This document shows positions 43,771 through 54,422 of a DNA stretch of 64,000 nucleotides, piece after piece. Where the stretch lies: assembly GCA_009746045.1 (NCBI GenBank), contig RPFO01000448.1:2166047-2230046 (forward strand). The letters are read 5' to 3'. Below the pieces are notes generated by a model. That model was not told the origin of the DNA. It searched no databases and was given only the letters and a program-made list of their open reading frames with translations. Within the stretch, counting starts at the first letter, position 1, and each line of letters starts with the position of its first letter. The DNA is from Mesostigma viride (taxonomy: Eukaryota > Streptophyta > Mesostigmatophyceae > Mesostigmatales > Mesostigmataceae). The position numbers and the translations under genes were made by a program.

Positions 43771-44946
43771 GCCGAGCGAGAGAGGGGCGAGGGAGGGCGG
43801 GGAGCAGCACTGAGGCACATTGAGGACTCGACGCACAGAAGGACGCACACACGCGCACCCAGACACGCAAAGAGACTAGAACTGAGCAAAGCGACCCTTA
43901 ATAAAAGGGGCAGCCCTCGTGAAGCCTAGTAGACACACACACACATATAAAGAGCGGGCAAGCGAGGGATGGACACAGCAAGCTATAAATAGATAGGTAG
44001 AGGGATGTACTATTATATTATATATATGTATTATAAATAGGGATCATAAGTGATGGTGGCAAGTTGGCAAGGGGAAGACTTGGCAGGCGGGCGTGATGCA
44101 AGCTCAGCCTGCACACTGAAAGTACAAGTACAAGTACAACGTAGAAGTCAATGACTCATTCGTCCGCTTTTGCAGTTCATGATGAATGCTGCTCAATTAA
44201 CCATCAAGAACTTGGGGCATTAGACACGATGAGGACAATCCAACACCCTCACGGGTGCACATGGAAGACTAGAAAATGCATGCATAACGAGGAAGGTTCT
44301 GTAAAGGAAGCCGTCATGTCAAGGAGCCCAAAGGACGCTCGTAGGGAGCATTTGCATGCTAGAAACTACGTGGCCTCCCCTGCCCCCCGCCATTGTGTCT
44401 AGTGGCGGAAGTGACAGCAGGAGAGATGGGTACTGAGATGGTTAGTGAGATGGGTACTAAGATGGGCACCCACTACCCACCTGCATGCCCTGCGGTTCCA
44501 AGTGGGACGCGATGATGACAGCTGTCGCCATCGCACGGTCCAGATCAGACGAGTAGACGGCAGCGATCTTTTCCAAGGACAGCCGCTCCCCCGCCTGTGG
44601 TTTGCGGAGCATTCCCAGATCCCCCCCCAAACCAAGTATCCACACATCCATGAGACACCAAAGAGGAATTCCTTCCTTTTTGACACATTTTTTTAGTGGT
44701 GTGTAACCCACCCCTGGCAATGTTCTACTAAGAATAAAAATCCCAAGCCTAACCCCCCCCCCCCCCCCAAGGCAATGTTCTCCTCCCCCTCCCCACCCAC
44801 CCACCCACCCAAAAAAGCTTTTGGAAACACAACCAATAAACATGGAGACTTGGGGAATTCACACAACAATCCACATCGTCAAGCCAGGTACACACCAGCG
44901 CAGCTTGCTGCAGGCCCAGGGTGTTCAGGGGGATGTCCATCTGGCC
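42081..44946 (-). CDS. Histidine phosphatase (phosphoglycerate mutase-like), five exons seen
   Basis: Exons 44946-44896, 44594-44481, 43618-43487, 42981-42903, 42340-42081; all junctions GT-AG, the first three introns phase 0 and the last phase 1. The joined order gives QMDIPLNTLGLQQAAL, AAVYSSDLDRAMATA, LRERHLGDLQGMTLHDA, ESLAELYERATSTVGEIA and the second catalytic His in VCVSHGGTLNQLY. This is the histidine phosphatase (GpmB/PGAM-like) layout; the Arg in SSDLDRA and Glu in RERHLG are pocket residues. Some 211 residues are visible. The N-terminal exon with the phospho-accepting RHGE motif was not found upstream to 49000. Either it is a distant exon or the gene is truncated. The substrate cannot be told. 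Confidence 0.85.
43300..43515 (-). repeat. Degenerate tandem copies of an exon 3' end and splice donor
   Basis: The end of the third phosphatase exon (codons for HDRQQSLK plus donor) is echoed about four times in the following intron, near 43307, 43344, 43402 and 43436. On the minus strand several copies read CCCTCAAG followed by GT (GTGAATG, GTACGTG), so they are potential alternative donors. Confidence 0.75.
43613..43803. repeat. 95-bp tandem duplication with (AC)n, covering a splice acceptor
   Basis: Units start GATGGGCTGTACCCCATATA at 43613 and 43708, each with an (AC)n tract (43641-43674, 43735-43769) and AAGCCGAGCGAGAGAGGGGC. On the minus strand each holds the acceptor TATATGGGGTACAG. 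Only the copy at 43619 borders the exon. Confidence 0.9.
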
Positions 44947-45486
44947 CTGCGGCCAGGAAACACCGAGGGGAAGGCATCGGCGAGGAGCGACAGATGGCAC
45001 GCAGCAAGGGGGTGAATGATTCGATGGCACAATTTCGTTGTTTGTATCCGCCACGGAACAGAGCGCGGGAGGGTAGGCTGCACGGAAGTCTGGGATTGGC
45101 AAGGGGCAAGAGGCAGTATCATCATCTGCAGGCTAAGGTGAAGTTCCACAACTAGCAAGACTATGAAAGATGGTTGACATAGAATGGCATACTTAGATCA
45201 GTCTGGGTGGGACCGCAGCACAGGACAAGAATATGGAACTCAACAAAAGAGGTCACGACATATTGCGGATCGAGCCAGCCAATAGACAGATGGAGCTTTG
45301 GTCAGGAGGGAGCTGCAGCCCACACTCAGGGCACTTAAGCCACGTCACATTTCCCACTCATGATTCATTCTGCGCATTCCCCATAGCCTGCGCTGTATTC
45401 CACATGCAGGGCCCCGCCTGCCCATACAACAGGATGCCAAACAGGCTGCTTGTAGGGACCCAGTTGGATGTGTCTATGTGCAGTGG
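44947..45486. other. Upstream flank of the phosphatase gene, no exon identified
   Basis: Expected to hold the RHGE exon, but no such motif is seen on the minus strand. A C-run lies at 44753-44768. Confidence 0.4.
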
Positions 45487-46002
45487 CGAAATCATGCCAA
45501 AGGTCCTATGTTCGATTCCTTCCTGGTAGCTTCTAGGCTTTCTTACTTTCTGTGTTCCGCGGAATCTCAGATTTGGGCAGCTAGTGTTTTTACGTTTGTT
45601 GCTTTCTGACGACAATGTAAGATCGGTTGATATTAGTTAGTTTCGGCTACGTCCTCTAGGTTTGTACGTCACACTACAACCAGATTCCAGCCATGGTCAA
45701 CCTGCCTACTTCGGCGATACTAGAATATCGCGTAGGTCCGTGCGTAGTACTCCTGCGCACTTAGGTCTAGTGGTGAGTCATCTTCTATAGATTCAGCAAT
45801 ATCGGACATATTGGCACCCCTCTCCGGTAAAGAGGTTTTTCGCAGTTGGGCTGTTTCGAAACGTTAAGTGAGATCCTTCGGATCAGGAGACTCACGCAGC
45901 CGCGAAATCATGCCAAAGGTCCTATGTTCGATTCCTTGCTGGTAGCTTCTAGGCTTTCTTACTTTCTGTGTTCGCGGGTTGTTGCTTTCTGACGACAATG
46001 TG
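45487..46002. mobile_element. TRIM-like element with short direct repeats
   Basis: A 71-bp direct repeat (45487-45557 and 45903-45973, one mismatch) is followed in both copies, after a gap of 41 or 6 bases, by TTGCTTTCTGACGACAATGT. About 290 bp lie between. This layout fits a terminal-repeat-in-miniature element. Each repeat has a B-box-like GTTCGATTCC, so a tRNA-derived origin is an alternative. No ORF is present. Confidence 0.5.
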
Positions 46003-49000
46003 CAGGTGGGTAATGGGAGGCGAACACAAGCCTAGCCAACCCCACGGCTCCATCTTTTATTGCACAACTCAAACCGTCCTTCTCAGCAATTCACCCAAAA
46101 TATGATGCTCAACTATGCTTGACCAGGGCTGCCCCTTACTCTAGAGGAGGTCAGACTGCATATTCCTAGTAGGTCTTTTCTGACGCCGTTTTTGATGCCT
46201 TTTAACTCCTTTTCTGATGAGTTTTTTAAACCGCGTTTCTAGGCAACCCCCCCCCCCCCCTGTCCACGTCCCTTGTTCCGTGCGGCCCGCAAGACGCCAC
46301 AGCTGTCTGAGATTACCTTCCATGCATGGTGGCGAGCTTCAAGCTTATGCAAGAGAAGAATCAGCAGCTCCAGAGAGTCCCTGGCTCTAACTAGATTAGG
46401 ATTCTGTCCCATAACTATGATCACAGGGAGAGTGAGGGCATGCACTTCTTCTCATATGTGCCTTCTAGCATTCGCACGCCTTTTACAGAATGCCTGGTGT
46501 CGACCCTCCCTCCTCTATGACACGAGATGGTCTGGACAACTGGTCTGTCAACTGGCTCCGTCAGTGTGGACTGTTAGGAAAGACCTGGACATGAGAATCC
46601 AATTAAATGCCATGACATCCTGCCAAACCACCTTGCCCATTACCAAATGAATTGGAAATGGGACAGTGCAGGAAATGTCATGCTTCTCAAACCAGCTGAA
46701 AGGCATACAGATTATACGTATAGTCATCTCAAGCGTCATATGAAACGCACCTTCCAATCAGAATACCACGCTAATTGCGATGGTGAGTCTACATGCTGGG
46801 TCAGACAATGCATGTTCTGCAAACTCGGTTAAAGAGGGCAATTTGACGGAGGAAATACCTGGAGGCGACCATCCCTGTTGTACTCAGTTTCGCCATGGCG
46901 AACCAAAATAACACGGCATGCTTGGGAGGTCAACTCGGCCGGCAGGTGCCCGTCATGAGCGGCCATTCCCTTCCTTGGCGTGACGTGGATCCCCGCACTT
47001 GCACTGACAAGAAACTTAGAAAAGGACTTGTGAGGAAATCTGCCCTACTGCGGCACATCCGGTGTCAAGGATATACGGAAGCTACGGAGTTCGCACTGTT
47101 GCCTCCAGCAACGTCCGGTTTCTCGCCCCTTGGAGGCACTCCTATTGTACTGTCTACAGTTGCGCTGATGTGTCAACTCTTGGATACTTGGCTCTGAAGT
47201 AAGCCTAGGCCTGCAGTGTGCTGTTTCGGTCGCAGTAGGACTAGCTTATGTAGGGGTCAAGTTCCTTTCTCACCTGTTTGCCACCCCCATAAGGTCGGAC
47301 CAGCCTATGGATCCACTATTAATAACCCTGTCGGACCACCGGCGCGGGAATACACTCAACTCAACTCAACCGTTTTCTGGCCAGTTCCCCTTCGGCCAGA
47401 AAGGACAGTGCAGTCTCGGCCAGATAAAGATACCAAACTCGAAATTTTGCAGACAACGTTTTAAATCAGCGTAAGATCAATTATTCCAAAATATGCAGGG
47501 TTGTGCAGAAAGGCTGCACTAGCCCGCAGTCATGCGCCAAGTTGTCAACGTTCACGGCCCTCACGAGGAACAAGACGCGAGGCAATTGGCTGCTTTGATG
47601 CCCGAATGGTCAAAAGCCAACCCTTGGCGGAAAAAGTTGCAAGAATCCAGGTGGTCGGTCAAAACCGGACGCCGCTAGACAGCATGGCGAGCTTACGCAG
47701 CTCTAAATGGCGTGCACGTCGCATCAACGGGAACACGGTCAATTAAATTCATTTCAGACAAAAATTGTTAGGCCGAGGCCGACGTGTCAAGTGTCAAGCT
47801 CAGCAATTTCTCAGTCCGTGTGCCGCGTGGCAGGTTTTTCCACTCTGCCATTCAACAAGCAGTAGCCGATTAGCCGAACAGAGCCAACAGACTAACAGTA
47901 CTTATAAAAGCTGTGTTCGACTAACAAGCCATAATTAGCCTTCGGTTGATTATATTATTCACTATTCAGGTATATTACCCCAGTTGTGCATTGTGGCCTC
48001 TGGGCTCACTGGGCAGTGGGCAGTGGCCAGTGGGCTGTGGCATGTGGCCCCAATTCCCTTTGAAGTGTAAATGAGGAAGTTGTTGGACATCCTGCGGTTC
48101 CGCTTACAGCACTGTTGTTGGACATCCTGCGGTTCCGCTTACAGGCTATGTACTATTATCCCTGGACATCGGGTAAATCGGTTTCCATTGGCTTGTACTG
48201 ATTGGACGGTTAATATTGGCGCTAAACAACTGCGGCTAGGATGGACGACAAGAATAAGGTTGAAGGATATACAGTAGAGGGCTTATTAATGCGGGCACCC
48301 CAATTTAGGCAAAACTAGGCATTTCAGGCTATTTTTGGCATACCTGGGTCACCTTAACTGTTATACTGTATGGAAATAAACTAACACCCATTTCACCGGA
48401 AAAAATATACAGTAGAGGAAACCATGAGGAAACCACCGGAAAATATAGAGGAAACCCTGATGAGGAAACCACGTCGAACAACTGGAAGTCTGGAACCCAT
48501 CCATCGGCCATCCCTCGGCCACCGACTTGGCGCATATTCGCATATAAGGGTGTCCTGCGAAAATGAATGTGCTCCGCCGGTCCTGAGTCCGCCACTGTAA
48601 CGACTACTTTTAACGGGCAATAATTATTATAACGCACGTTATGAGACGCACGCTCAATCAAGCCGTTTCCTCAAGCTGGCAGGGGCGTCGCGTCGGTCAA
48701 CTGGAGAGTCTGCTCAGTGCTCACCCAGTTTCGACGCGCCATCGGCGGTATGCCCCCTGGCTAGTGGCTGATCAGTCTGAAATCCTCAACCCCAACGGAC
48801 CAGCGCGCCGCGCCACGCGGTGTCAAATAATTGCCCATCTGGCATGCAGCATTGCCGGAAGAGGCTGGCGGTTTCCGTCGCCCAACCAACTGGCCGGATC
48901 CCGTGGCAGCTCGCCAGCAGATACACCGCGCATGCGCCCGGGCTGTGCTGGGCGCTTGTTTTGCCTACAGTACCCCCGGTCAAGTCTTTTCCCCTGCATG

Positions 49001-49221
49001 GTGCATGGAAGCCTTGGCCACTTTGACGTGACCCCTCCAAGATCTAGACCCTCCCGACGAAGATTGGGGGAATGACCGAAAGTCAGTGACGAAGATGCAC
49101 TAATATTAATTTTCTGAAGCCAAGTCTTGTAGCTGGCCTCATGGCTCACTAGCGAGAATATATGATGTGACTTAACCACGCACATTGCTGAAAGGCCAGT
49201 TGTCATCTCTGCAGTCTAGCT
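46003..49221. other. Intergenic DNA with no recognised gene
   Basis: A C-run lies at 46246-46260. A tandem 27-bp word (GTTGGACATCCTGCGGTTCC) repeats at 48080 and 48116. The segment 47324-47352 matches 27733-27761. Frames up to 144 residues exist on both strands, none with a recognisable domain. The promoter of the RP2-type gene should lie just left of 49222; no TATA box is obvious. Confidence 0.5.
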
Positions 49222-50388
49222 ATGGGACTAGATCCGGCCAACTATCGGTTTTCGAAGCATGTCGGTGAGACGCTGGTCAAGTTCCCTGGCCAGATTGATG
49301 GTATCGACTTCTTATTGGAAAAATTAGAAGGGTGCTCTGTTTACCTATTGGACTTCACAGCGCAGGTGCAGGTAGATCTTTGCCGCAAGTGTACTATCGT
49401 CATCGGCCCCGTCGACGGGTCTGTTTTCCTACGAGATTGTGAGGACTGCACGATATACGTAGCTTGCCGCCAGCTGCGGCTGCGGGACTGCCATCGCTGC
49501 AAAATCGTCCTGTACTGCTACACGGAACCCGTGATCGAGCTGTCTGACGAGATCCAATTTGGCTGCTGGAACGTTGCTTACCCCCACTTGTCCGAGCACT
49601 TTAAGAAAGCCAACTTGAATCCGAGCGTGAACACTTGGTCAAAGATATACGATTTTAACACGGGGGATGAGCCTCACTGGACAACCCTTCCGCAAAAGCC
49701 CTTTGAATTCCTGGAGGTGCAGCTGACCGACGGTAACGGTCTACAGTGCCCGCCCCAGTGTGACAACCCGGTCTTGGCATTCGACGGCCAATCGTACGTT
49801 CCTCCACCGCTCCCTGGCCACCAAAGCTCCTCGGAGGAGCCCGTGAAAGTCTCGGTCCACGTGGTGGTGCGCGGCGGGATGGGAGCCGACGAGGATGTCT
49901 CGGACGGTTTCGGTGGCGGCGCCGGCGACCTGAACGGGTACGTAAATACGTCCCACGACTACGGGACCGCCGGCCTGGGCAATGGCAACACTGAACCCTC
50001 CCCCGACGAGGACGACGACAGCCCGACCCCCCTGGAGCAGTGGATGATTTCAAACGTGACGCGCCTGAGGGAGAAGGAACTCGTTGAGGACGAGCGAAAG
50101 GAGGAGCTGCGCAGCAAGGCGCGGGCCTACATCGCCCAGTCCAAGGAGGAGCGGGCGGCGCGCATCGCCGCCAAAAAGAAGCAGAACCGGGAGACGGAGG
50201 CGATCGAGAGGGAGAAGAGGGAGGGGGGGGGCGCATCGGCCAACCCCTGGGAGACCGTGGTCTCCTATATCGACATGAGCAAGGCCAAGACCAAGGACGT
50301 GGGCAAGCCGGGCAAGAGCAAGGACGTGTCGCGCTTCCGAAAGGTGCTGTTCGACTGCAAGAATAAGGCCGCTGCGGCCAAGTCGTGA
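49222..50388 (+). CDS. RP2-type TBCC domain fused to a clathrin light chain-like C-terminus
   Basis: An intact, intronless 388-residue frame. Residues about 14-165 match the TBCC domain of the RP2 (retinitis pigmentosa 2) family, GAPs for ARL2/ARL3 in ciliary lipid-protein traffic: KFPGQIDGIDFLLE, beta-helix repeats with VIGPVDGSVFLRDCEDC, then QLRLRDC (84-90, with the arginine finger at Arg86) and IQFGCWNVAYPHL. The RP2 NDK-like domain is absent. Instead an acidic linker (260-275) leads to residues 275-335, a charged helix resembling the clathrin light chain heavy-chain-binding region (REKELVEDERKEELRSKARA). NPWETVVSYID (341-351) and KDVSRFRKVLFDCK (367-380) follow, the clathrin light chain C-terminal signature. 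Codon use is uniform across the join. MG at the start lacks the usual Ser at position 6 and a Cys for acylation. Confidence 0.88.
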   Translation: MGLDPANYRFSKHVGETLVKFPGQIDGIDFLLEKLEGCSVYLLDFTAQVQVDLCRKCTIVIGPVDGSVFLRDCEDCTIYVACRQLRLRDCHRCKIVLYCYTEPVIELSDEIQFGCWNVAYPHLSEHFKKANLNPSVNTWSKIYDFNTGDEPHWTTLPQKPFEFLEVQLTDGNGLQCPPQCDNPVLAFDGQSYVPPPLPGHQSSSEEPVKVSVHVVVRGGMGADEDVSDGFGGGAGDLNGYVNTSHDYGTAGLGNGNTEPSPDEDDDSPTPLEQWMISNVTRLREKELVEDERKEELRSKARAYIAQSKEERAARIAAKKKQNRETEAIEREKREGGGASANPWETVVSYIDMSKAKTKDVGKPGKSKDVSRFRKVLFDCKNKAAAAKS

Positions 50389-51456
50389 GCTTCCGCTGAT
50401 CGACCGTCCTGGCCTAAACATGTAGGTGCCCTGGCCGGGGCGTATATATTGGCTTCCACGTTTCCAGGCAGGCACTGCCACATGTGGTCGCTGCCCTGCC
50501 AGCGCTGCTGTGCTTGGTCCGCTGGTTTTGGGCTCCCTCGAAAGCCTGGGCCTCCACATTTTTACCACAGGCGCGCCTGTGGCCTGACATCCTGTGTATC
50601 CCCATGGGCTATGGGGGTCCTGCCAAGGTGTCGGGACATCTCTGAGGTTGCTGCATGTCTGCTGGCCCCCTTTCCGATCTGTCGTCCGTGTCCTCCCAAC
50701 TCCAAAGTACTGTACTGGCATCCATCTGTCACGCTTGCCATCGGGTAAGGCCTTACCAGTGAGCTCATCAAGACACTCTTTGACATGGAAGCTTGTGCCA
50801 CTGGACTCACATCTCGCAGAGCATGTCAGTCTGACAGGGTCCCCCAGGTCTCTCAGCGGTTTGCCGCCAGCAGAGGGGTGCGCTAGGGACTGACAAAGTG
50901 GACAGTTCATTGGCTGCGGCTCAGCTGCACGCATCTTGGTCTTGACCATGGACAGGTGTAGTAAGTGAGACAGCTAGTCCGGGATGCATGACCAAGGACA
51001 CCTGTACGTGTGGTAATGGTTGCCCATTTCGGACACCTGCAGCAGGCCTCCTATGTGCCGGTTGTGGCTTTCGTGGTTTTTTCACTTGGTACAGTCAGTG
51101 GTTGGCCTGATGCAACCATGTTAGAGCCAGCCTATGTGCTGACTGGAGGAGAATTAGATTCATAACTATCTATTGTGGTAAATGTCGTGGATTGCTTACT
51201 GTATGACTTCGTCCGTGAAGTTTGCTTTTGTAGGGCCGCTGCAATAAACAATTGAGCGAGTGCACAACATTGATCACTTTCTCCAACATGGACCTGTAGT
51301 AAGACCAGCATGGAGGGAGACAGATGGGAACAAACCAAGAAGGTATTCAGAAAAAGACAAAACTAAGGAGGAAAAAGAGAACACACTGGGGTGATTAAAA
51401 GAAAAAGTAATTAATCCAGGTCTTCTGGGATTATCTGTACTCCGCGCCCGCACGAT
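50389..51456. other. 3' flank of the fusion gene, no gene recognised
   Basis: The minus strand is open for up to 300 residues from 50949 into the fusion gene, but this is antisense to it and shows no domain. 51240-51450 is A/G rich. Confidence 0.5.
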
Positions 51457-51657
51457 AGACAAGGAGAAATGGGCTGCCATCTGCGATAAGCACCTTCCTG
51501 TGGGGCATGCTCCTGTTTTCTCCACACGGGCCCCGCGGCCCATTGGGAGAATGCAGGGTAGAAGTCCTCAGGTGGAGGTTATTGCCCCTGAGGATAGCCG
51601 CTACACTACCGCCTCGTCTGCCATTACAATAGAGGACAGCTCGGATGAGGAATATTA
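51457..51657 (+). pseudogene. Conserved retroelement ORF tail, second copy
   Basis: Reads DKEKWAAICDKHLPVGHAPV and ends SSAITIEDSSDEEY then a stop merging into TTAATTAATAATTAATT. It is the plus-strand partner of 38161-38373. No start codon lies in this copy. The stop running into the (TAAT)n tract suggests truncation by, or joining to, a retroposon tail. Confidence 0.5.
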
Positions 51658-51715
51658 ATTAATAATTAATTAATTAGGAACATATCTCCGTTGGGAGTAC
51701 ATGTAGCACATATTC
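51656..51715 (-). mobile_element. Family-a retroposon end
   Basis: (TTAA)n, then AGGAACATATCTCCGTTGGG with the hairpin stem pair at 51685-51698, then ACATGTAGCACATAT. Same end as at 39046 and 41164. Confidence 0.65.
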
Positions 51716-51762
51716 CTGGGCTGGTCGCGACCGCGCCTTCAGCTCGCCGCCCTCTTTTCCAT

Positions 51763-52852
51763 CCTTAAACGCGCTTCCGCGCGGACCTCTGGAAACCCAT
51801 CCCCTTGACCGAATTCACCCTCCTCCTCCACCTCCACGAAGCCCTCTCACAGAACGTGACGCCCCGAGCTGCAGATGTGGCAGGTGTGGGTCGCACGCTG
51901 GCTGCTGAGCTCCCCACCATCCCCACCGCCACCGCCACCCTCCTCGCCCCCCCCCCCCCCCCCCCTCCGCCTCCACCGACTCCATGCATCACCGCCCAGC
52001 TCCGCGACATCGACCAGCACCTTAAGGACAATGCCATCGCCATCGAGGTCCTGCAAAACACCGCAGGCCTCACCGCCCAGGCGGTGAAGGACATTGCCGC
52101 CAAGCCTGCCCCCGCTGGCCTGGCTGGCGATGCTCCTCCCATCCCATGGGCGGACATGCATGCACAACACCTCCATAAGCAGCACCTCATAATTAATTAA
52201 TTAATTAGACTCGTGCTCCCGTTGGGGAGTCACGGAGCATTAACCCCGATGAATGGATGGATGGGTGCACACATTCCTACCGGTCTAATCTATCTACATT
52301 GGCTACATACTAGCACCTCATAAGCAGCACACCACCTCCACCACCTCCGCCGTCGCAGCACAGCTCCAGCAGGCAGCAGCAGACGCTCGACCTCCGCGAG
52401 GAGGCCGAGCTCGCCAAGCGCAGCCTCAACGTCATCGTCAAGCACTTCGACATGGAGGAAGGTGAGAATTCCGAGAAGCTTGCAGGTGCGTTTGAGAGAG
52501 AAATGCTTGGTCGCATGGGCCTTAATGGTGAGATCGAGCTGGTCGCCCACCACCTTCCCCGCGCGCGGGGTAAGGGGCGCCCCCGCTCCTTCTCACCTTT
52601 AAGAACCCGGCGGACAAGATTTCTTTTCTCAGACGCCGCAAGCGGCTCGAGAAGACTCACTTCACCCTTGACGACGACTTGACCCTGGCGCAGCAACAAC
52701 GGCGGCGGGAGCCGCTATGGCTGACCTACCTCCAGCTCCGGCAGACCAAGGCGGGGCAGCCGGTGTACTGGAAGGGGGCGGCCATCTACGTCGGCCACAA
52801 GCCCTGGCATGCGACCCCCGCGGCCCCAACGACTCCAGACGCCCCAGCTTAG
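51763..52852 (+). pseudogene. LINE ORF1 protein, second long copy, interrupted
   Basis: Matches the minus-strand ORF1 at 39459-40845: ITAQLRDIDQHLKDNA, AVKDIAAKPAPAG, then SLNVIVKHFDMEEGENSEKL and AAIYVGHKPW-like end, stop at 52850-52852. A 121-bp SINE-like element sits at 52191-52311 with a 10-bp duplication. Frame changes occur near the Pro/C-run (51950) and after 52570. The N-terminal third is missing. It is followed directly by the RT-coding part. Confidence 0.75.
52191..52311 (-). mobile_element. SINE-like retroposon, family b, inside LINE ORF1
   Basis: Flanked by the exact 10-bp duplication AGCACCTCAT (52181-52190, 52312-52321). In its own orientation it runs from TAGATTAGACCGGTAGGAAT through a CCAT repeat to the hairpin CTCCC-CAAC-GGGAG (52216-52229) and a (TAAT)n tail. 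No coding capacity. Confidence 0.85.
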
Positions 52853-52984
52853 GGGAATACAGCAGTAGTAGTGTAGAATAGATAGACCGTGGCCATATGT
52901 CCATGTACGCCTCCTACAGGCACTCTACCAGCTGAATCACGAGCATTATTTAGCCATGTACATGTGTGCCTATTCCTGAGTGGC

Positions 52985-54356
52985 AGCACAGCTACCGTAT
53001 TATGCTGTACAAAAACAAAGGTTCCCCTGACGACCCCGCCAACTACAGAGGAGTCTGCATCCAGAGCGCCGCACTCAAGTTGTTCATATGCGCATGATCC
53101 TCAACCGCCTCCGTACCTGCTCTCGCCTGTCACCTTGGGGAAAGTCAAATGGGCTTCCGTCCTGGGCGCAACACCGTCATGGCCATCTTCGTCGCGCGTC
53201 GCCTCGATCTTCGAGGAAATCGCTCTCCTGCAACCTGGTGAGTTTCCCGCCATCCTGATCTTCGTCGACTTCATCAAGGCTTTTGATTCTGTCCTCTGGG
53301 ACGCTCTACTATGGGCTGTACTTGCTCGCGCTCGCGTCCCCACTCGATCCCCTGATTACCGTCATCCGCACGCTGTATGAGGGGTCGACCACTTCGGTGC
53401 GCACTCAACACGGCATTACCCGCCATGCCCACTGCAGACCGGCGTCTGGCAGGGTTGCGTCAGTGTCGCCGTACCTGTTTATTGTTGTAGTGGATCATGT
53501 TATGTGCCAGGCACGTGCTCGCTCTGCTAGCATTGCAGGCCGTGCCCCTGGCCTAGCGATCACGAACGAGCTTGGGGAAGGGGGGCCGACTAACAGGCAG
53601 AATTTACTAGCTGACCTCATTTATGCCGACGACATCACGCTCATCGAGAAGCCGGAGTCTGCCCAACTTTGGCTGGACTGCCTGGCGCTCGAGGCTCGGG
53701 CGGTTGGTCTAGAAATCAGCCCCAAAACGGAGGCCCTGGCCCTCACCTCGGCATGGCAGGGCCCCCACCCACACTCCGCCTCTTAGACGATGCCGAGGTC
53801 AAATACCCTCCTTCAGGCCGCTTCAAGCTGCTCGGCAGTTGGCTTCCCGACTGCGAGGACGACATGACGACACGGATCGGCATGGCGTGGGCGCACCTCC
53901 ATGACCACCGCCGCTGGTGGAGCAACCCCGCCCTACCCCGGATCGTCAAGCGTGACCTCTTCAAGGTTGTCATTCTGACGATCCTGACCTACGGCGCCGA
54001 GACGTGGGCACTGACGCATGCAGGAGCTGGAGCAACGACTCGACGGCGCCCTCACCAAGATGCTGCGCCAGGCCCTTGACATCCCCTTTGGTTTGCACAT
54101 TAGTAATGAGGATTTGTACGCTGATTTGCCCTATGTTTCCCACATTATTAGGATGTACAGGCGCCTGGGCCTAGCCGGGCACCTGGCCCGCACAGATCAG
54201 GTACATGTAGATACCTCAGATAGACTAGCTGGCACCAAGCCCGCCCAGCCTGGGCGATATGTCCTAACCTGGCGTGCCCCCGGCCGCGCGCGGCAGGGCC
54301 GCCACCCGTGGACATTTCGTGAGAGACTCGGCACTGATAGACATGTGCTACACTAG
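52985..54356 (+). pseudogene. LINE reverse transcriptase (ORF2) remnant, many frameshifts
   Basis: Motifs are spread over three frames: NKGSPDDPANYRGVCI near 53015, GFRPGRNTVMAIFVARRL near 53150, FVDFIKAFDSVLWD near 53262, the catalytic LIYADDITL at about 53617-53641, GRFKLLGSWL near 53818, and LFKVVILTILTYGAETW near 53960. This is the non-LTR RT plus its connecting region. No endonuclease domain is visible upstream, where the gap after ORF1 is only about 130 bp. The last frame ends at 54356. Clearly inactive. Confidence 0.85.
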
Positions 54357-54422
54357 ACGTGACGGGCTCACCCCCGGGCAGCCTCCTCAGTTTGTCTGTA
54401 ATATGGAGGCAGATGGTGCGCA

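Noticed and set aside
50050-50949. 300-codon minus-strand frame
   Set aside because: Antisense to the GC-rich 3' half of the fusion gene; no domain, and it begins in noncoding flank.
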